From assembly GCA_963732405.1 (NCBI GenBank), contig CAVSZG010000001.1, positions 2,170,001-2,234,000 on the forward strand: a stretch of 64,000 nucleotides of DNA, in the 5' to 3' direction. The stretch comes from JAUIAI01 sp963732405. GTDB lineage: Bacteria > Pseudomonadota > Gammaproteobacteria > Burkholderiales > Burkholderiaceae_E. Positions 18,193-25,532 of this stretch are shown piece by piece. The translations under genes were made by a program, and so were the position numbers. The first letter of the stretch is position 1. Each line of letters opens with the position of its first letter. The notes beneath the pieces are model-generated. The model ran no database searches and was not told the DNA's origin. It worked only from the letters and a program-made list of their open reading frames with translations.

Positions 18193-18208
18193 TGCAAGTG
18201 CCGTGCCA
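18193..18208 (-). promoter_or_regulatory. sigma-54 (RpoN) promoter
   Basis: The minus strand reads TGGCACGGCACTTGCA, a complete match to the RpoN consensus TGGCACG-N4-TTGCA with GG and GC at the required spacing. The predicted start is near 18182. A motif this complete is expected far less than once by chance in a window of this size. Confidence 0.75.
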
Positions 18209-18281
18209 GACCTCCCAATTGATTCAATCCCCCTGTTTTGATTGAAGTTTTTCATGCCCGGGTTTGGCGATTTACGGCCAT

Positions 18282-18294
18282 CATCGTTACGATG
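18282..18294. promoter_or_regulatory. dyad, possible enhancer-binding-protein site
   Basis: CATCG-TTA-CGATG is a perfect 5-base inverted repeat centred about 106 bases upstream of the predicted start of the sigma-54 transcript. A wider pair of arms, ATTTAC and GTAAAT, flanks it. This is the usual distance for an RpoN activator site. The activator is unknown. Confidence 0.35.
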
Positions 18295-18357
18295 TAAATT
18301 GACTCGACGCCCGATCAAGGGCTCGCGAGATGGGCTCTCGCCGAGTAGGTCATTGTT

Positions 18358-18374
18358 GATGCTGCAGTAGCATC
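18358..18374. promoter_or_regulatory. inverted repeat upstream of the DUF2237 gene
   Basis: GATGCT-GCAGT-AGCATC is a perfect 6-base inverted repeat with a 5-base spacer, 33 bases before the DUF2237 start. It could be an operator or a leader hairpin; nothing else in the sequence decides between them. Confidence 0.35.
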
Positions 18375-18406
18375 GACTATTCGTGAAAACCCAGCCATGG
18401 AATCCA

Positions 18407-18787
18407 ATGCAGGAACTGAATATCCTCGGCGGTCCCTTACAAGCTTGTTCATTTGATCCGCTGACCGGCTTCACCCGGTCGGGCTGCTGCGAAACGGGGC
18501 CGGACGATCACGGCAGCCATACGGTGTGTGCCAAGGTCACCGCCGAGTTTCTGGCGTTTTCCATCCGACAAGGCAATGATCTGAGCACACCGCGCCCGGA
18601 ATACCGGTTTGCGGGCCTTAAACCGGGTGATCGCTGGTGCCTGTGCGCAGCCCGCTGGCTGGAGGCCTACGAAGCCGGGGTTGCACCGACGGTGGTCATG
18701 GAATCGACTCATCAGCGGGCGCTCGAAGTCATCCCGCTCGACGCCTTGCAGGCCTGCGCCTTGCGGACCGGATCGCGAGCCGATTGA
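18407..18787 (+). CDS. DUF2237 family protein
   Basis: A 126-residue protein matching DUF2237 along its whole length: NILGGPLQACSFDPLTGFTR, GCCETGPDDHGSHTVCAKVT, EFLAFSIRQGNDLSTPRPEY, FAGLKPGDRWCLCAARWLEA and GVAPTVVMESTHQRALE. Several invariant cysteines (GCC, TVC, WCLC) suggest metal or redox chemistry, but no function is known for the family. The ATG at 18407 has GGA six bases upstream; GTG 18383 is an alternative. The stop overlaps the start of the next gene (TGATG). Confidence 0.88.
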   Translation: MQELNILGGPLQACSFDPLTGFTRSGCCETGPDDHGSHTVCAKVTAEFLAFSIRQGNDLSTPRPEYRFAGLKPGDRWCLCAARWLEAYEAGVAPTVVMESTHQRALEVIPLDALQACALRTGSRAD

Positions 18788-19449
18788 TGCCTGAACCCGT
18801 CGGTTTGCAGCTGGCCATCGTCCCGGTCACGCCGTTTCAGCAGAATTGTTCGATTTTGGTCTGTCAGAACACTCGACACGCCGCCGTGTTTGATCCTGGC
18901 GGTGATCTGGACCGGATCGACGATGCGCTGACCCGGCTGGGCGCGACGCTCGACAAGGTCTTCCTGACCCATGGGCATATCGATCATTGTGGTCAGTCCA
19001 TGACCTTTGCCCGCGATCATGGCGTGCCGCTGGAAGGCCCGCACGAAGATGATCGATTCTGGATCGACCAGTTGCCCGAACAAGGCCGGCGATTCGGATT
19101 CGCTCAGTTGGATGCCTTCGAGCCCGACCGCTGGCTGATCGATGGTGATACGGTGTCATTTGGGGATATCACCCTGAATGTGGGGCATTGCCCCGGTCAC
19201 ACGCCCGGGCATGTGATCTTTCATCACCCCGCCAGTCGCCTGGCGATCGTGGGCGACGTGTTGTTCAAAGGGTCGATCGGCCGAACCGATTTTCCGCGCG
19301 GCAATCATGCCCAACTGATCACGGCCATTCGCACGAAGCTCTGGCCACTGGGCAATGACACTGCCTTCGTGCCGGGTCATGGGCCGATGTCCACGTTCGG
19401 TGAAGAGCGGGCGGGCAATCCGTTTGTCTGCGACGCCGTCGGCCTGTAA
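18787..19449 (+). CDS. MBL-fold metallohydrolase (YcbL / glyoxalase II-like)
   Basis: A 220-residue metallo-beta-lactamase-fold hydrolase. The metal motif THGHIDHCGQ (HxHxDH), the later GHCPGHTPGHVIFH histidine, the GDVLFKGSIGRTDF aspartate and FVPGHGPMSTFGEE complete the site. The sequence resembles YcbL-type type II glyoxalases, which hydrolyse thioesters such as S-lactoylglutathione. It is translationally coupled to the DUF2237 gene, with a one-base stop/start overlap. The exact substrate is inferred from the family only. Confidence 0.9.
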   Translation: MPEPVGLQLAIVPVTPFQQNCSILVCQNTRHAAVFDPGGDLDRIDDALTRLGATLDKVFLTHGHIDHCGQSMTFARDHGVPLEGPHEDDRFWIDQLPEQGRRFGFAQLDAFEPDRWLIDGDTVSFGDITLNVGHCPGHTPGHVIFHHPASRLAIVGDVLFKGSIGRTDFPRGNHAQLITAIRTKLWPLGNDTAFVPGHGPMSTFGEERAGNPFVCDAVGL

Positions 19450-19479
19450 CACTGTCGAGGCTCACCCGTATAACGGGGC

Positions 19480-20040
19480 ATGACGATCGAGCCCCGCACT
19501 GACTGCGACACCGACATCCCCGATTGGCCGGTAGTTCACCCGGAATCGTTCGGGCGAATCGTGCGTCGCTACCAGCGGTCGATCTTCGGCTTCTTCGGGC
19601 GCATGGGTTTCGGCCAGACCGATACCGAGGAACTCGCACAGGAGACCTTTCTGCGTGCCTGGCGACATCGCGACGGCTATGACCCGGCGCGTGCGCGGGT
19701 GTCCACCTGGCTGTTCGCGATCGCGCATCGGGTTGCCCTGGACGAGTTTGGCCGGCGTGGCCGACGTCCTGCGCTTACCGCCGACATGCCCGACCATGGC
19801 GATGACAACCCTTATGCCGATCCGGCGGCGCGCCTGGCGTTCAACCAGCGCCTGTCGCAACTGCAGGCGGCGCTCGGATTGCTCAGCGAATCGGATCGCA
19901 GTGTGATCGCGCTGTCGTCGGTTGCGGAATTGTCGGCAACCGAGGCAGCGGATCTGCTGGGCTGCACGGCCGGCGCCTACCGCACGCGCCTGTCCCGCGC
20001 CCGCGAGCGGCTCCTTGGCCTGCTGAATCAGGAGGAATGA
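19480..20040 (+). CDS. ECF-subfamily RNA polymerase sigma factor
   Basis: A 186-residue sigma-70 family factor. Region 2 is visible as FGRIVRRYQRSIFGFFGRMG with DTEELAQETFLRAWRHRDGYDP and STWLFAIAHRVALDEFGRRG. Region 4 appears as LSESDRSVIALSSVAELSAT with the helix-turn-helix TEAADLLGCTAGAYRTRLSRARERL. No region 3 is present, so it is of the ECF type. The following short membrane protein begins four bases after its stop and could be its anti-sigma partner. A TATAAC at 19467-19472 lies just before the start but I could not fit a convincing promoter. Confidence 0.92.
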   Translation: MTIEPRTDCDTDIPDWPVVHPESFGRIVRRYQRSIFGFFGRMGFGQTDTEELAQETFLRAWRHRDGYDPARARVSTWLFAIAHRVALDEFGRRGRRPALTADMPDHGDDNPYADPAARLAFNQRLSQLQAALGLLSESDRSVIALSSVAELSATEAADLLGCTAGAYRTRLSRARERLLGLLNQEE

Positions 20041-20043
20041 GAC

Positions 20044-20361
20044 ATGACACCCAGGGATGGAACCAATGACCAGTCGGTCGATGAATGGCTGGCCATGGAC
20101 TGGCCAAGGCCACCAGCCGACTTTCACCGGCGGGTGATCGACCGCATCGTGCGCGAGGAAGCCGATGCAGCGGCAGGGCTGGCGAGCCTGCCCGTCGATG
20201 AACCAGGGCTGGCCGGCAGACCGATGGCGGCGGGCTCGCGCAAGCGGCCTTCTGCCTTACCCATCTGGCAGTGGCTGGTGCTGGCTGCGGGAGTGCTGGG
20301 CGGGATCGGTCAGGTGACTGGATTCGTGTTCGGTATCTGGACTGCCTTGGCAGTCGGTTGA
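20044..20361 (+). CDS. small membrane protein, putative anti-sigma factor
   Basis: A 105-residue protein with a polar N-terminal half (EWLAMDWPRPPADFHRRVIDRIVREE) and one or two hydrophobic helices at the C terminus (WQWLVLAAGVLGGIGQVTGFVFGIW). I recognise no domain and see no zinc-binding HxxxCxxC motif. Position directly after an ECF sigma factor, with the same length and layout as many short anti-sigma factors, suggests that role, which is inference. Its stop overlaps a possible start of the signal peptidase gene. Confidence 0.6.
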   Translation: MTPRDGTNDQSVDEWLAMDWPRPPADFHRRVIDRIVREEADAAAGLASLPVDEPGLAGRPMAAGSRKRPSALPIWQWLVLAAGVLGGIGQVTGFVFGIWTALAVG

Positions 20362-20375
20362 TGGAGAAACACCTC

Positions 20376-21302
20376 ATGAATACCCAAACTATCGACAGTG
20401 TCGCGCCGCGTCGCGCCCTGGTGGCTGCAGTAATGTCGGCGACCTTGCCCGGTTTCGGGCAACTCTACAACGGACAGGCCAATCGCGCGATCTGGCTGTA
20501 TCTGTTGTTCTGTCTGGTCACCGTGCCGGGCATTGCATTGGCTGCCCTTTACCTGCCAACCGGACTGACCACGCCGATGCTGGTCGTGAGTCTGCTGGCC
20601 AGCATCGGACTCTGGATATATTCGATCGTCGATGCATGGCGTGGAGCCCGTCGCGCCGACCCATTCCGACTGCGCGACTGGCAGACCAGTGGGCTGTATG
20701 TCGCGGTATTCGTGATCTGCAATCTGCTCATCCTGCCGACCTTGATCGGCTGGGTGCGCGCGCATCAGATACAGGCATTCAGGATTCCCAGTCTCAGCAT
20801 GACGCCGGGCATTCAGGCGGGCGACTACCTGTTTGCCGACATGAGATACAACTGCCCCAATTGTGCGCAGCAGGTCAGGCGCGGCGACGTGGCGATCTTC
20901 ATCTACCCGAACAATCGGAATCAGCACTATGTCAAGCGCATCATCGGCTTGCCGGGCGACCGGGTGGCGATACGCGCGGGTCGCTTGCAGATCAATGACC
21001 AGGCGCTGGCGTCGTCGACGCCCGACCCGGCGGGGATGCTCACCGAGTCGATCGACGGGCGGAACTGGCAGGTGCAGGTGCCGGTTGATGCGACGGTGGC
21101 AGCGGATCAGGCGGTGACTGTGACGGTTCCGCCGGGACACGTGTTCGTGCTTGGGGACAATCGGGCGGCGAGCACGGATTCACGCAATTTCGGCACGGTT
21201 CCGTTGAGCGACGTGGTCGGTCGAGCGCGGCAGATCTGGTTCTCCCGCGGCGCCGACGGGATCCGCTGGCGGCGCATCGGCCTGCCGCTCGATGGCGGTT
21301 GA
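20376..21302 (+). CDS. lepB: signal peptidase I with N-terminal membrane extension
   Basis: A 308-residue S26-family peptidase. Residues 1-130 contain four or so hydrophobic helices, more than usual (ATLPGFGQLYNGQANRAIW, then three long apolar stretches). The catalytic serine is in IPSLSMTPGIQAGD (S141) and the general base lysine in HYVKRIIGLPGD (K187). GHVFVLGDNRAASTDSRNFG is box E. An unusual CPNC pair (C160, C163) sits between the serine and lysine boxes. GGAGA upstream fits the ATG at 20376; ATG 20361 is also possible. Being in an ECF sigma operon, it may be a second, specialised signal peptidase rather than the main LepB. Confidence 0.85.
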   Translation: MNTQTIDSVAPRRALVAAVMSATLPGFGQLYNGQANRAIWLYLLFCLVTVPGIALAALYLPTGLTTPMLVVSLLASIGLWIYSIVDAWRGARRADPFRLRDWQTSGLYVAVFVICNLLILPTLIGWVRAHQIQAFRIPSLSMTPGIQAGDYLFADMRYNCPNCAQQVRRGDVAIFIYPNNRNQHYVKRIIGLPGDRVAIRAGRLQINDQALASSTPDPAGMLTESIDGRNWQVQVPVDATVAADQAVTVTVPPGHVFVLGDNRAASTDSRNFGTVPLSDVVGRARQIWFSRGADGIRWRRIGLPLDGG

Positions 21303-21325
21303 TTCACGGATGAGCGTTCACGCGC

Positions 21326-21354
21326 TTGAATCCGAGCCCTATCGAGACTACAGT
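21326..21354 (+). promoter_or_regulatory. sigma-70 promoter for the ABC transporter operon
   Basis: TTGAAT (21326-21331) and TACAGT (21349-21354) are separated by exactly 17 bases, in the gap after the signal peptidase stop. The predicted start near 21361 gives a 40-base leader before the substrate-binding protein gene. Confidence 0.6.
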
Positions 21355-21400
21355 TGGGGCACAGAAAGCACAAACAACCCGTGAATCGCGAGGAGACATG

Positions 21401-22303
21401 ATGACCAAGGCATTTCGCAATCCATTGCGGCGACGAGATCTGTTCAAGTGGTCAGGGGCAACGGCCGGGATGGTTGCGGCGGCTGGTGCCGCCGGCGTGC
21501 TGACCTCGACCAGCGCCCATGCGCAGATGAAGATCGGCGACAGCAAACTGACCGAGGTGCTCGATCGGGGCAGGCTCATCGTGGCGACCGGCAGCACCAA
21601 TCCGCCGTGGCATTTCGAGGATGCCAGCGGCAATCTGCAGGGCATGGACATCGACATGGCCCGGCTGCTGGCCAAGGGATTGTTCAATGACGAGAGCAAG
21701 GTCGAGTTCATCAAGGGCAATCCGGATACACGGATCCCGAACCTGGTGACCAACAAGGCCGATATCGTGATTCAGTTCATGACCGTCACACCAGGCCGCG
21801 CCCAGCAGGTTGCCTTCACCATTCCCTACTACCGCGAAGGGGTTGGCGTGCTCCTGCTCAAGACCAGCCCGTTCAATTCGCTCGAAGAATTGGCCGCCAA
21901 GGGGTCGGCTGTCACCATCAGTGCCCTGCAGAATGTCTTCATCGAAGAATGGGTGCACAAAGGTCTGCCCCAGGCCAAGGTCGATCAGTACGAAAGCATT
22001 GATGCCTCGCTGCAGGCGCTCAATGCCAAACGGGCGGATGGTCAGATCGCCGACTTGTCGAACCTGCGCTGGCAGATCAAGCAGTTCCCGAACCGCTTCA
22101 AGGATGCAGGGAGTGGCTGGATGCCCAATTCTTATGCGGCGGCCGTCAAGCCGGGCGATCCGATCTGGCTGGATTGGGTCAATTCGGTGTTCAGAGAGGC
22201 CTTGATGGGGGTGGATTTCGACACCATGAAAGCCTCCTACAAGAAGTGGTTCGATATCGACGTGGCGACCCCGAAGATCGGATTCCCTGTCGAATATTCC
22301 TGA
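21401..22303 (+). CDS. polar amino acid ABC transporter, periplasmic binding protein
   Basis: A 300-residue solute-binding protein of family 3. The N terminus carries a twin-arginine-like signal (PLRRRDLFKWSG) and a hydrophobic stretch ending TSTSAHAQM. The mature part shows VLDRGRLIVATGSTNPPWHF, GMDIDMARLLAKGLF and GVLLLKTSPFNSLEELAAKG, typical of amino acid binding proteins. GGAG at 21392-21395 fits ATG 21401 better than ATG 21398. It heads an operon with two permeases and an ATPase. The ligand cannot be named. Confidence 0.9.
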   Translation: MTKAFRNPLRRRDLFKWSGATAGMVAAAGAAGVLTSTSAHAQMKIGDSKLTEVLDRGRLIVATGSTNPPWHFEDASGNLQGMDIDMARLLAKGLFNDESKVEFIKGNPDTRIPNLVTNKADIVIQFMTVTPGRAQQVAFTIPYYREGVGVLLLKTSPFNSLEELAAKGSAVTISALQNVFIEEWVHKGLPQAKVDQYESIDASLQALNAKRADGQIADLSNLRWQIKQFPNRFKDAGSGWMPNSYAAAVKPGDPIWLDWVNSVFREALMGVDFDTMKASYKKWFDIDVATPKIGFPVEYS

Positions 22304-22347
22304 TGCTGACAACTCCGAGCCCCGGTTGAGCCGATGGGACGCGGGCG

Positions 22348-23016
22348 TTGATCGACTACCACTTCAATTTCGCGGTCATCTGGCGCCAGTACGACGATTT
22401 CCTGGTCGGCCTCGCGCTGGGCCTGACCCTGGCCATTGCCTCGCTGGCGATCGGTTCGGTGATCGGGCTGCTGGTGGCCTATGCACGTCTGTCCACTTCG
22501 AGGATTTTGCGCGCCGCGGCCTGGATCTATGTCGAGATCATCCGCAACACGCCCTTGCTGTTGTTGGTGTTTTTCGTCTATTTCGGCCTGCCCGAATTCG
22601 GCTTCAGCGCATTGGGCAAGATCGAATCGTTCATTCTGACCTTGTCGCTGTACGCCGGTGCGTACATGGCCGAGGTGTTTCGCAGTGGCCTGCAGGCCAT
22701 TCCGCGTGCCTATGTGGAAGCAGCCATGGCCCTGGGGCTTTCACCCTGGCGCCGGCAGGTGAGGGTGGTGTTGCCCGTGATGTTCCGGATCACCTTGCCC
22801 GCGCTGTCGAACAACCTGATTTCCCTGTTCAAGGATACCTCGCTGGCCGCGGCTATCGCGGTGCCTGAACTCACGTTCATCGCGCGCCAGGTCAATACCA
22901 ACACGTTTCGGGTCATCGAATCCTGGCTGACCGCCAGTGTGTTGTATCTGGCCGCTGCGTATCTGATCGCCATGGCCATGCGTCGAATCGAGAAGCGTTA
23001 TGCGCAGATTCGTTGA
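22348..23016 (+). CDS. polar amino acid ABC transporter permease (first)
   Basis: A 222-residue HisM/GlnP-type permease with about five membrane helices and the EAA loop (AYVEAAMALGLSPWRRQVRVVLP) that contacts the ATPase. YVEIIRNTPLLLLVFFVYFGLP is a typical conserved segment. It starts at TTG 22348; no ATG is near. A second permease begins at its stop codon (TTGA overlap), so the pair is probably made in a fixed ratio as a heterodimer. Confidence 0.9.
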   Translation: MIDYHFNFAVIWRQYDDFLVGLALGLTLAIASLAIGSVIGLLVAYARLSTSRILRAAAWIYVEIIRNTPLLLLVFFVYFGLPEFGFSALGKIESFILTLSLYAGAYMAEVFRSGLQAIPRAYVEAAMALGLSPWRRQVRVVLPVMFRITLPALSNNLISLFKDTSLAAAIAVPELTFIARQVNTNTFRVIESWLTASVLYLAAAYLIAMAMRRIEKRYAQIR

Positions 23017-23702
23017 TCAATCCGGCCGCACTCATGGGTGAGCCGGGCAGTTTTCTGTTCGAGGCCTGGGCGGCGCGTTTCGCCCTGCTCAAAGGGGTGG
23101 CCGTGACCGCGGAATTGTCGATCCTGGTGATTCTGATCGGCGCCGTGATCGGCACGTTGGGCGGACTGACCCTGCAATATGGTCCGCGCCCCTTGCGCTT
23201 CGCAGTGCGCGTGTATGTCGATGTCTTGCGCGGCATCCCGGTGCTGGTGCTGATCCTGTTCAGCTATTACGGACTGGCCTTGTTCAAGATCGGTGCCTCG
23301 CCAATGGCCTCGGCCACGCTGGCCCTGAGCGCCTTTTGTGGCGCCCACCTGTCCGAGGTCGTGCGCGGCGCCATCGGTTCGATCCCGGTCACCCAGACCG
23401 AAGCGGGCAAGGCGATCGGTCTGGGTTTCTGGCAACGGTCGCGATTCATCATCCTGCCCCAGGCCATGCGCCGGGTGATTCCGCCCGCCGTGAACACCGC
23501 GGTCGAGATCGTCAAGGCCTCGACCCTGATGTCAGTGATCGGCATCGTTGAACTCCTGCTGGCCACCCAGCAGACCATCGCCCGCAATTACCTGATCATT
23601 CAGTTTTATCTGTTGGCCGCGCTGCTCTATCTGATCGTCAATTTCGCGATCTCCCAGTTCGGCGCCATGCTCGAGCGGCGTTTCGCCTACATCCGACAGT
23701 AG
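23013..23702 (+). CDS. polar amino acid ABC transporter permease (second)
   Basis: A permease of 229 residues, similar in layout to its upstream partner. YVDVLRGIPVLVLILFSYYGL and the EAA loop TQTEAGKAIGLGFWQRSRFIILPQAMRRVIPP are visible. It can start at TTG 23013, overlapping the previous stop, or at ATG 23034; I report the first. It is followed by the ATPase gene seven bases after its stop. Confidence 0.9.
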   Translation: MINPAALMGEPGSFLFEAWAARFALLKGVAVTAELSILVILIGAVIGTLGGLTLQYGPRPLRFAVRVYVDVLRGIPVLVLILFSYYGLALFKIGASPMASATLALSAFCGAHLSEVVRGAIGSIPVTQTEAGKAIGLGFWQRSRFIILPQAMRRVIPPAVNTAVEIVKASTLMSVIGIVELLLATQQTIARNYLIIQFYLLAALLYLIVNFAISQFGAMLERRFAYIRQ

Positions 23703-23709
23703 AGACCTC

Positions 23710-24519
23710 ATGTCGACCAATGAACCCCGGCAGGATGAGCCGCCCGTGCTCAACATGATTGATGTGCACAAGCGGTTTGGTGATGTCGAGGTGCTCAAGG
23801 GCATAGATCTCGCGGTCGGGCAGGGCCAGGTTGTCTCATTGATCGGCTCGAGCGGATCCGGCAAGACCACCTTGTTGCGATGCGTGAATCTGCTGGAAGA
23901 CTATGACCATGGTGAGATTCATGTCGATTCGGAATTGATGGGATACCGCATGGACAGCGGCCGGCGCCGACGACTCGGCGAGCGGCAGATCTCGCAGCAG
24001 CGATCGCGCATCGGCATGGTGTTTCAGAGCTATAACCTGTTTCCGCACATGACGGCCGAGCAGAACATCATGCTCGGGCTGACCGAGGTTCAGCGCAAGA
24101 CCAGGGGCGAGGCTCGCGATATCGCCAGGCACTGGCTGGACCGGGTCGGTCTGGCGTCCCGCCATCAACACTATCCGTATCAGTTATCCGGTGGTCAGCA
24201 GCAGCGGGTGGCGATCGCACGCGCGGTTGCGATGGAACCGCGCCTGATGTTGTTCGACGAGGTCACCTCGGCGCTTGATCCCGAACTGGTTGGCGAAGTG
24301 CTCGCCGTCATCCAGTCGCTCGCCCAGGATGGCATGACCATGCTGGTGGTATCCCATGAAATGCTGTTTGTTCGTGAAGTGTCCACCCACGTGGTCTTCA
24401 TGGAGGATGGCCGTATTGGTGCCCAGGGTCCGCCGCAGACCTTGTTCGCACATCCGGAGTCGGCCCGGCTGTCGGCGTTTCTGGGCCATTTCCGGGGTGT
24501 GCTGGGTCTTCAACACTGA
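23710..24519 (+). CDS. polar amino acid ABC transporter ATP-binding protein
   Basis: A 269-residue GlnQ/HisP-type ATPase. Walker A is GSSGSGKTTLLRC, the Q-loop VFQSYNLFPHMT, the signature YPYQLSGGQQQRVAIARA, Walker B LMLFDEVTSALDPE and the switch histidine in MLVVSHEM. It energises the two permeases encoded just upstream and is the last transporter gene; a Gfo/Idh oxidoreductase follows after 17 bases, so the operon may link uptake with metabolism of the substrate. Confidence 0.95.
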   Translation: MSTNEPRQDEPPVLNMIDVHKRFGDVEVLKGIDLAVGQGQVVSLIGSSGSGKTTLLRCVNLLEDYDHGEIHVDSELMGYRMDSGRRRRLGERQISQQRSRIGMVFQSYNLFPHMTAEQNIMLGLTEVQRKTRGEARDIARHWLDRVGLASRHQHYPYQLSGGQQQRVAIARAVAMEPRLMLFDEVTSALDPELVGEVLAVIQSLAQDGMTMLVVSHEMLFVREVSTHVVFMEDGRIGAQGPPQTLFAHPESARLSAFLGHFRGVLGLQH

Positions 24520-24536
24520 CATGACAGGAAAGGCAG

Positions 24537-25523
24537 ATGCTCAGATTCGGCATTATGTCGACCGCGCGGATTGCGGTCGATCATCTCATCCCGGCCATGC
24601 AGCGCGCCGACAATTGCGTGGTCGCTGCCATCGCCTCGCGCTCGCATGCCAGGGCTCGAACCGTAGCCGACCGCTTCGGTGTTCCCCTGGCATTTGGCAG
24701 CTATGATGAACTACTGGCCTGCGAGCAGATCGATGCAGTCTATATCCCCTTGCCCACCTCGGATCATGTGACGTGGACGCTCAAATGCGCAGCGGCCGGC
24801 AAGCATGTCTTGTGCGAGAAACCCATCGCCTTGAAGGCAGGTGACATTGAGCGTCTGGTGCGCGCCAGAGACCGGCGCGGTGTGTTGGTCTCCGAAGCCT
24901 TTATGGTCACCTACCACCCGCAGTGGCAGACCGTGCGCCGCCTGATCGCCGAGGGCGCGATCGGCCAGTTGCGTCAGGTCGACGCGGTCTTTACCTATTA
25001 CAACGTCGATCCCCGGAACATGCGAAACCGGGTTGAACTCGGTGGCGGCGTGATCCCGGATATCGGCGTGTATCCGACGGTCGTGACGCGGTTTGCCACC
25101 GGGGCGGAGCCGATTCGTCTGCAAGCGACCGTCGAGTTCGATCCGCGGATGAAGATCGACCGGTACGCGAGTGTGCGCGCCGACTTCGGCAGTTTCGAGG
25201 CAGCTTTTTATCTGTCAACCCAACTGGCCAACCGCCAGCACATCGCCTTTCATGGTGACAAGGGGTTCATCGAGCTGACGGCGCCGTTCAACTCGAATCT
25301 CTACGAAGGCGATGAAGTGCGCCTTCATGATCGCGCGCACCGGGAGCTCAAGGTCTTCCGCTTCACTGGCGTGAATCAATACCAACTTCAGGTGGAGGCG
25401 TTTTCCCGCGCGGCCAGTGGCGAAGACCAGCCGGTGTTCACGCTCGAAGACTCCATCCGCAACCAGCGGATGATCGATGCCATCTACAAGGCTGGTAGGA
25501 GCAGCCGATGGGTCAAGGTCTAG
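24537..25523 (+). CDS. Gfo/Idh/MocA family oxidoreductase
   Basis: A 328-residue NAD(P)-dependent dehydrogenase-like protein. The N-terminal Rossmann fold begins LRFGIMSTARIAVDHLIPAM, a slightly degenerate GxGxxA form, and has the family motif CEKPIAL with the conserved lysine. GGGVIPDIGVYPTVVTRFATG carries the DxGxYP signature of the sugar dehydrogenase subgroup. It is the distal gene of the ABC transporter operon. The substrate could be a sugar, polyol or amino sugar derivative; nothing in the sequence fixes it. Confidence 0.88.
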   Translation: MLRFGIMSTARIAVDHLIPAMQRADNCVVAAIASRSHARARTVADRFGVPLAFGSYDELLACEQIDAVYIPLPTSDHVTWTLKCAAAGKHVLCEKPIALKAGDIERLVRARDRRGVLVSEAFMVTYHPQWQTVRRLIAEGAIGQLRQVDAVFTYYNVDPRNMRNRVELGGGVIPDIGVYPTVVTRFATGAEPIRLQATVEFDPRMKIDRYASVRADFGSFEAAFYLSTQLANRQHIAFHGDKGFIELTAPFNSNLYEGDEVRLHDRAHRELKVFRFTGVNQYQLQVEAFSRAASGEDQPVFTLEDSIRNQRMIDAIYKAGRSSRWVKV

Positions 25524-25532
25524 CGCCCTGGC

